Source: an uncultured Hyphomonas sp. (lineage in GTDB: Bacteria; Pseudomonadota; Alphaproteobacteria; Caulobacterales; Hyphomonadaceae). From it: a stretch of DNA of 64,000 nt. Within the stretch, counting starts at the first letter, position 1. Every line of letters begins with the position of its first letter. A program made the position numbers and the translations under genes. The notes beneath the pieces were generated by a model. The model saw nothing but the letters and a program-made list of their open reading frames with translations, was not told the DNA's origin and did no database searches. The stretch lies in assembly GCF_963678875.1 (NCBI RefSeq), contig NZ_OY787456.1, positions 1,922,001 to 1,986,000 on the forward strand, in the 5' to 3' direction. Shown here piece after piece: positions 63,401-64,000 of this stretch.

Positions 63401-64000
63401 GTGTCGAGATCACGATCATTTACACCGACGAAGACTGCATGATCGGCGGCCCGGCGGAGGCTTGCCGAAGTCTCTGCGAAACGTTCGGCAAGCGCGCCGG
63501 CGTGAAGATGAACCAGCACCTGATCGTCCATGCCAAGGCCATGCGGCCTTTTGCGGAGACCTGGCGGCGCCTGCATACGCGGGAGGTGCACCGGGGCTCT
63601 GGCGTACGTCTCTATGCCAACGCCATCCATGGTGCTTACGAGCCTGAGACGGAGCTTGTCGCCGATATGCTTACCCGGCAGGCGGTTGATACGGTGGACT
63701 TTCCCAGGACGGTCCGCCAGGCTTGGAAGGATGGCGTGCGGACCTTCCTGGAGCTTGGGCCGCGTGACACGCTGACCGCCAGTCTCAATAATACTTTGAA
63801 AGACCGGCCTTTTAAAGCCATAGCGACTGACCGGATCGAAGCGTCAGACCTTGGCCAGATCGCGCATGCTGCAGCGTTCCTGTTCGCCGATGGCCGCGAA
63901 ATCGACCTGACGCCCCTGCTCGAAACCCTCACCGCCGCCCAGAAAAACGAGGCCGCGCCTGCCGGCCCATGGAACGCGACAAGACCGGTGCCCTACCCCA
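60454..64000 (+). CDS. pfaC: PfaC/Pfa3-type synthase, KS-CLF-AT (cut by window end)
   Basis: An open frame of 1182 residues to the last base, so the C-terminus (expected dehydratases, perhaps more) is missing. Ketosynthase: C171 in D-A-A-C-A-S-S, H305 in C-H-A-T-G-T, H341 in N-T-G-H. A second KS-like domain (about 500-690) has S-A-D-A-A-S-G near 586 where the Cys would be, so it is a chain-length factor. Acyltransferase: F-M-F-T-G-S-A near 830 and S910 in G-L-S-L-G-E-S. KS-CLF-AT in one chain is like myxobacterial Pfa3, whereas gammaproteobacterial systems put the AT in PfaB. ATG 60454 overlaps the KR stop. Confidence 0.92.
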   Translation, partial: MTPFEPVAIVGQGCVLPGAHSPDHLSKIISDRRVVYGKVDSTDLGLTDDDKNKHPFVSGRVRGFESVFDPEHFRLKSIAANELDPVCKWPLQAALDAWEDASSPKVKPSALGVFVANLSYPSAGHVEFASRLWSREALPPAHFTLNSALPSRLIAEALRSTGPCLSLDAACASSLYAIDIACRKLQTRQIDCGLVAGVNAADNLILHIGFDALNALSPTGRSRPFVKGADGLVPSEGAAALVLKRLSDVQPGEKVHGVIRGSGLSNDGRRKGLLAPASEGQADAMRLALESGNIDPHTIQYLECHATGTAVGDGVEISSIETAYAGCEHLPLGSLKANTGHLITVAGLASVLKLTGAMAREHLPPTPLEGAVLEPLRQSNLKVLSSQSDWEKGQSPRRAAISNFGFGGNNAHLILEQYQPATRQGRNRGFKPSPAPDIVICAAALMAGHDRTTDAVLRRLMNQPVKPSGKLEEIGANAANARTPPNDLKQAEPQQLAILSTVSEALEKISSIDTDETGVFAGMACAADSARWALRERMQSSGHPPDDIAPKLDAAMVLGAMANMTANRITFGRDIRGMGYAVSADAASGLAAMDLAIDALRAGRLSTAVVAAADFATEPVRSEALRALKGLENPGDAAAALVLKRREDAESAGDPILASVGSIEWKNAKARQEADLFTSLYGTAPDADSLVRVALEVLLNAHSHKLTPDGAVPTLSPNRKKSRISVPAGRANAGVSASLALAPPMVMPDPLRPPPHLFHAAAGSRQTLGDRLLAGREGGRGNFRIALVASGNDEITRLRTDAAKQLARGEAPDGEGVYYGEGEPEGELAFMFTGSAAVYPRMARRLLMAFPEIRKKLSKLSRAEEIAALLSHASLSEFEQLCAGTLVSQAHAILWLDILKVKPDAAIGLSLGESNALFSFGYWKDPGALLDEISNAAMYERHIGGEFETAKQAWGPNVPTDWTNWRLQAPVGDVQAALPQHPGVEITIIYTDEDCMIGGPAEACRSLCETFGKRAGVKMNQHLIVHAKAMRPFAETWRRLHTREVHRGSGVRLYANAIHGAYEPETELVADMLTRQAVDTVDFPRTVRQAWKDGVRTFLELGPRDTLTASLNNTLKDRPFKAIATDRIEASDLGQIAHAAAFLFADGREIDLTPLLETLTAAQKNEAAPAGPWNATRPVPYP

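Overview
The window is a chromosomal stretch of a Gram-negative alphaproteobacterium, most likely of the Hyphomonadaceae/Caulobacterales group (inference). It is GC-rich and carries an LPS heptose gene (hldE), a TonB-dependent receptor and outer-membrane proteins. It has the order tpiA<>ppiD-trpEGDC-lexA<comEC>gltX-gltA known from that group, and a LexA box of the alphaproteobacterial GAAC-N7-GAAC type. No CRISPR array, rRNA, convincing tRNA, IS element or prophage was seen.

Layout. 1-8.8 kb: mixed accessory and housekeeping genes (acetyltransferase end, two unknown proteins, GPH-type sugar/cation symporter, guaB, serine hydrolase lipoprotein, an indoleamine-2,3-dioxygenase-like haem protein, a lipoprotein and a GFA protein, a dodecin-like protein). 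9-14 kb: sulfotransferase, rlmE-ppx, hspQ, hldE. 14.1-17.7 kb: photolyase, cyclopropane-fatty-acid synthase and an SDR in one direction, a membrane/DNA photoprotection-like group. 17.7-20.7 kb: pyrG, secG, tpiA. 20.8-32.3 kb: ppiD, the tryptophan genes with overlapping stops and starts, lexA, comEC, gltX and gltA. 32.4-40.6 kb: purQ and purL separated by a TPR-sulfotransferase, an adenine/adenosine deaminase and a TonB-dependent receptor. 40.7-47.1 kb: outer-membrane barrel, M28 peptidase, bolA, M2 peptidase, grxD, a membrane protein and rimO. 47.1-53 kb: a divergent DJ-1/GlxA pair, two tandem head-GIN (DUF2807) proteins, ppk2, rpsD and an SDR.

53.5 kb to the window end: a polyunsaturated-fatty-acid-type (Pfa, or 'secondary lipid') synthase operon. 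It encodes an enoyl reductase (PfaD), a KS-AT-ACP-ACP protein, a ketoreductase, and a KS-CLF-AT protein cut by the window edge. The enoyl-reductase-first order and the KS-CLF-AT layout resemble myxobacterial Pfa1-Pfa2-Pfa3 more than the marine gammaproteobacterial PfaABCD arrangement.

The most striking signal is inside this operon. The ACP-containing frame stops two codons after an in-frame T TTT TTT heptamer. The ketoreductase is open in the -1 frame from exactly that point and has no good start of its own. A GC-rich stem-loop begins six bases after the heptamer, and an AGGG lies ten bases before it. This has the form of a -1 programmed ribosomal frameshift giving KS-AT-ACP2 and KS-AT-ACP2-KR products. 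A single missing T in the homopolymer (assembly error or mutation) is the main alternative.

Other points of interest are inverted repeats that look like operators upstream of the TonB receptor, the DUF2807 pair, the SDR at 52.2 kb and the pfa operon, and a triple-GAAC LexA operator in front of lexA.
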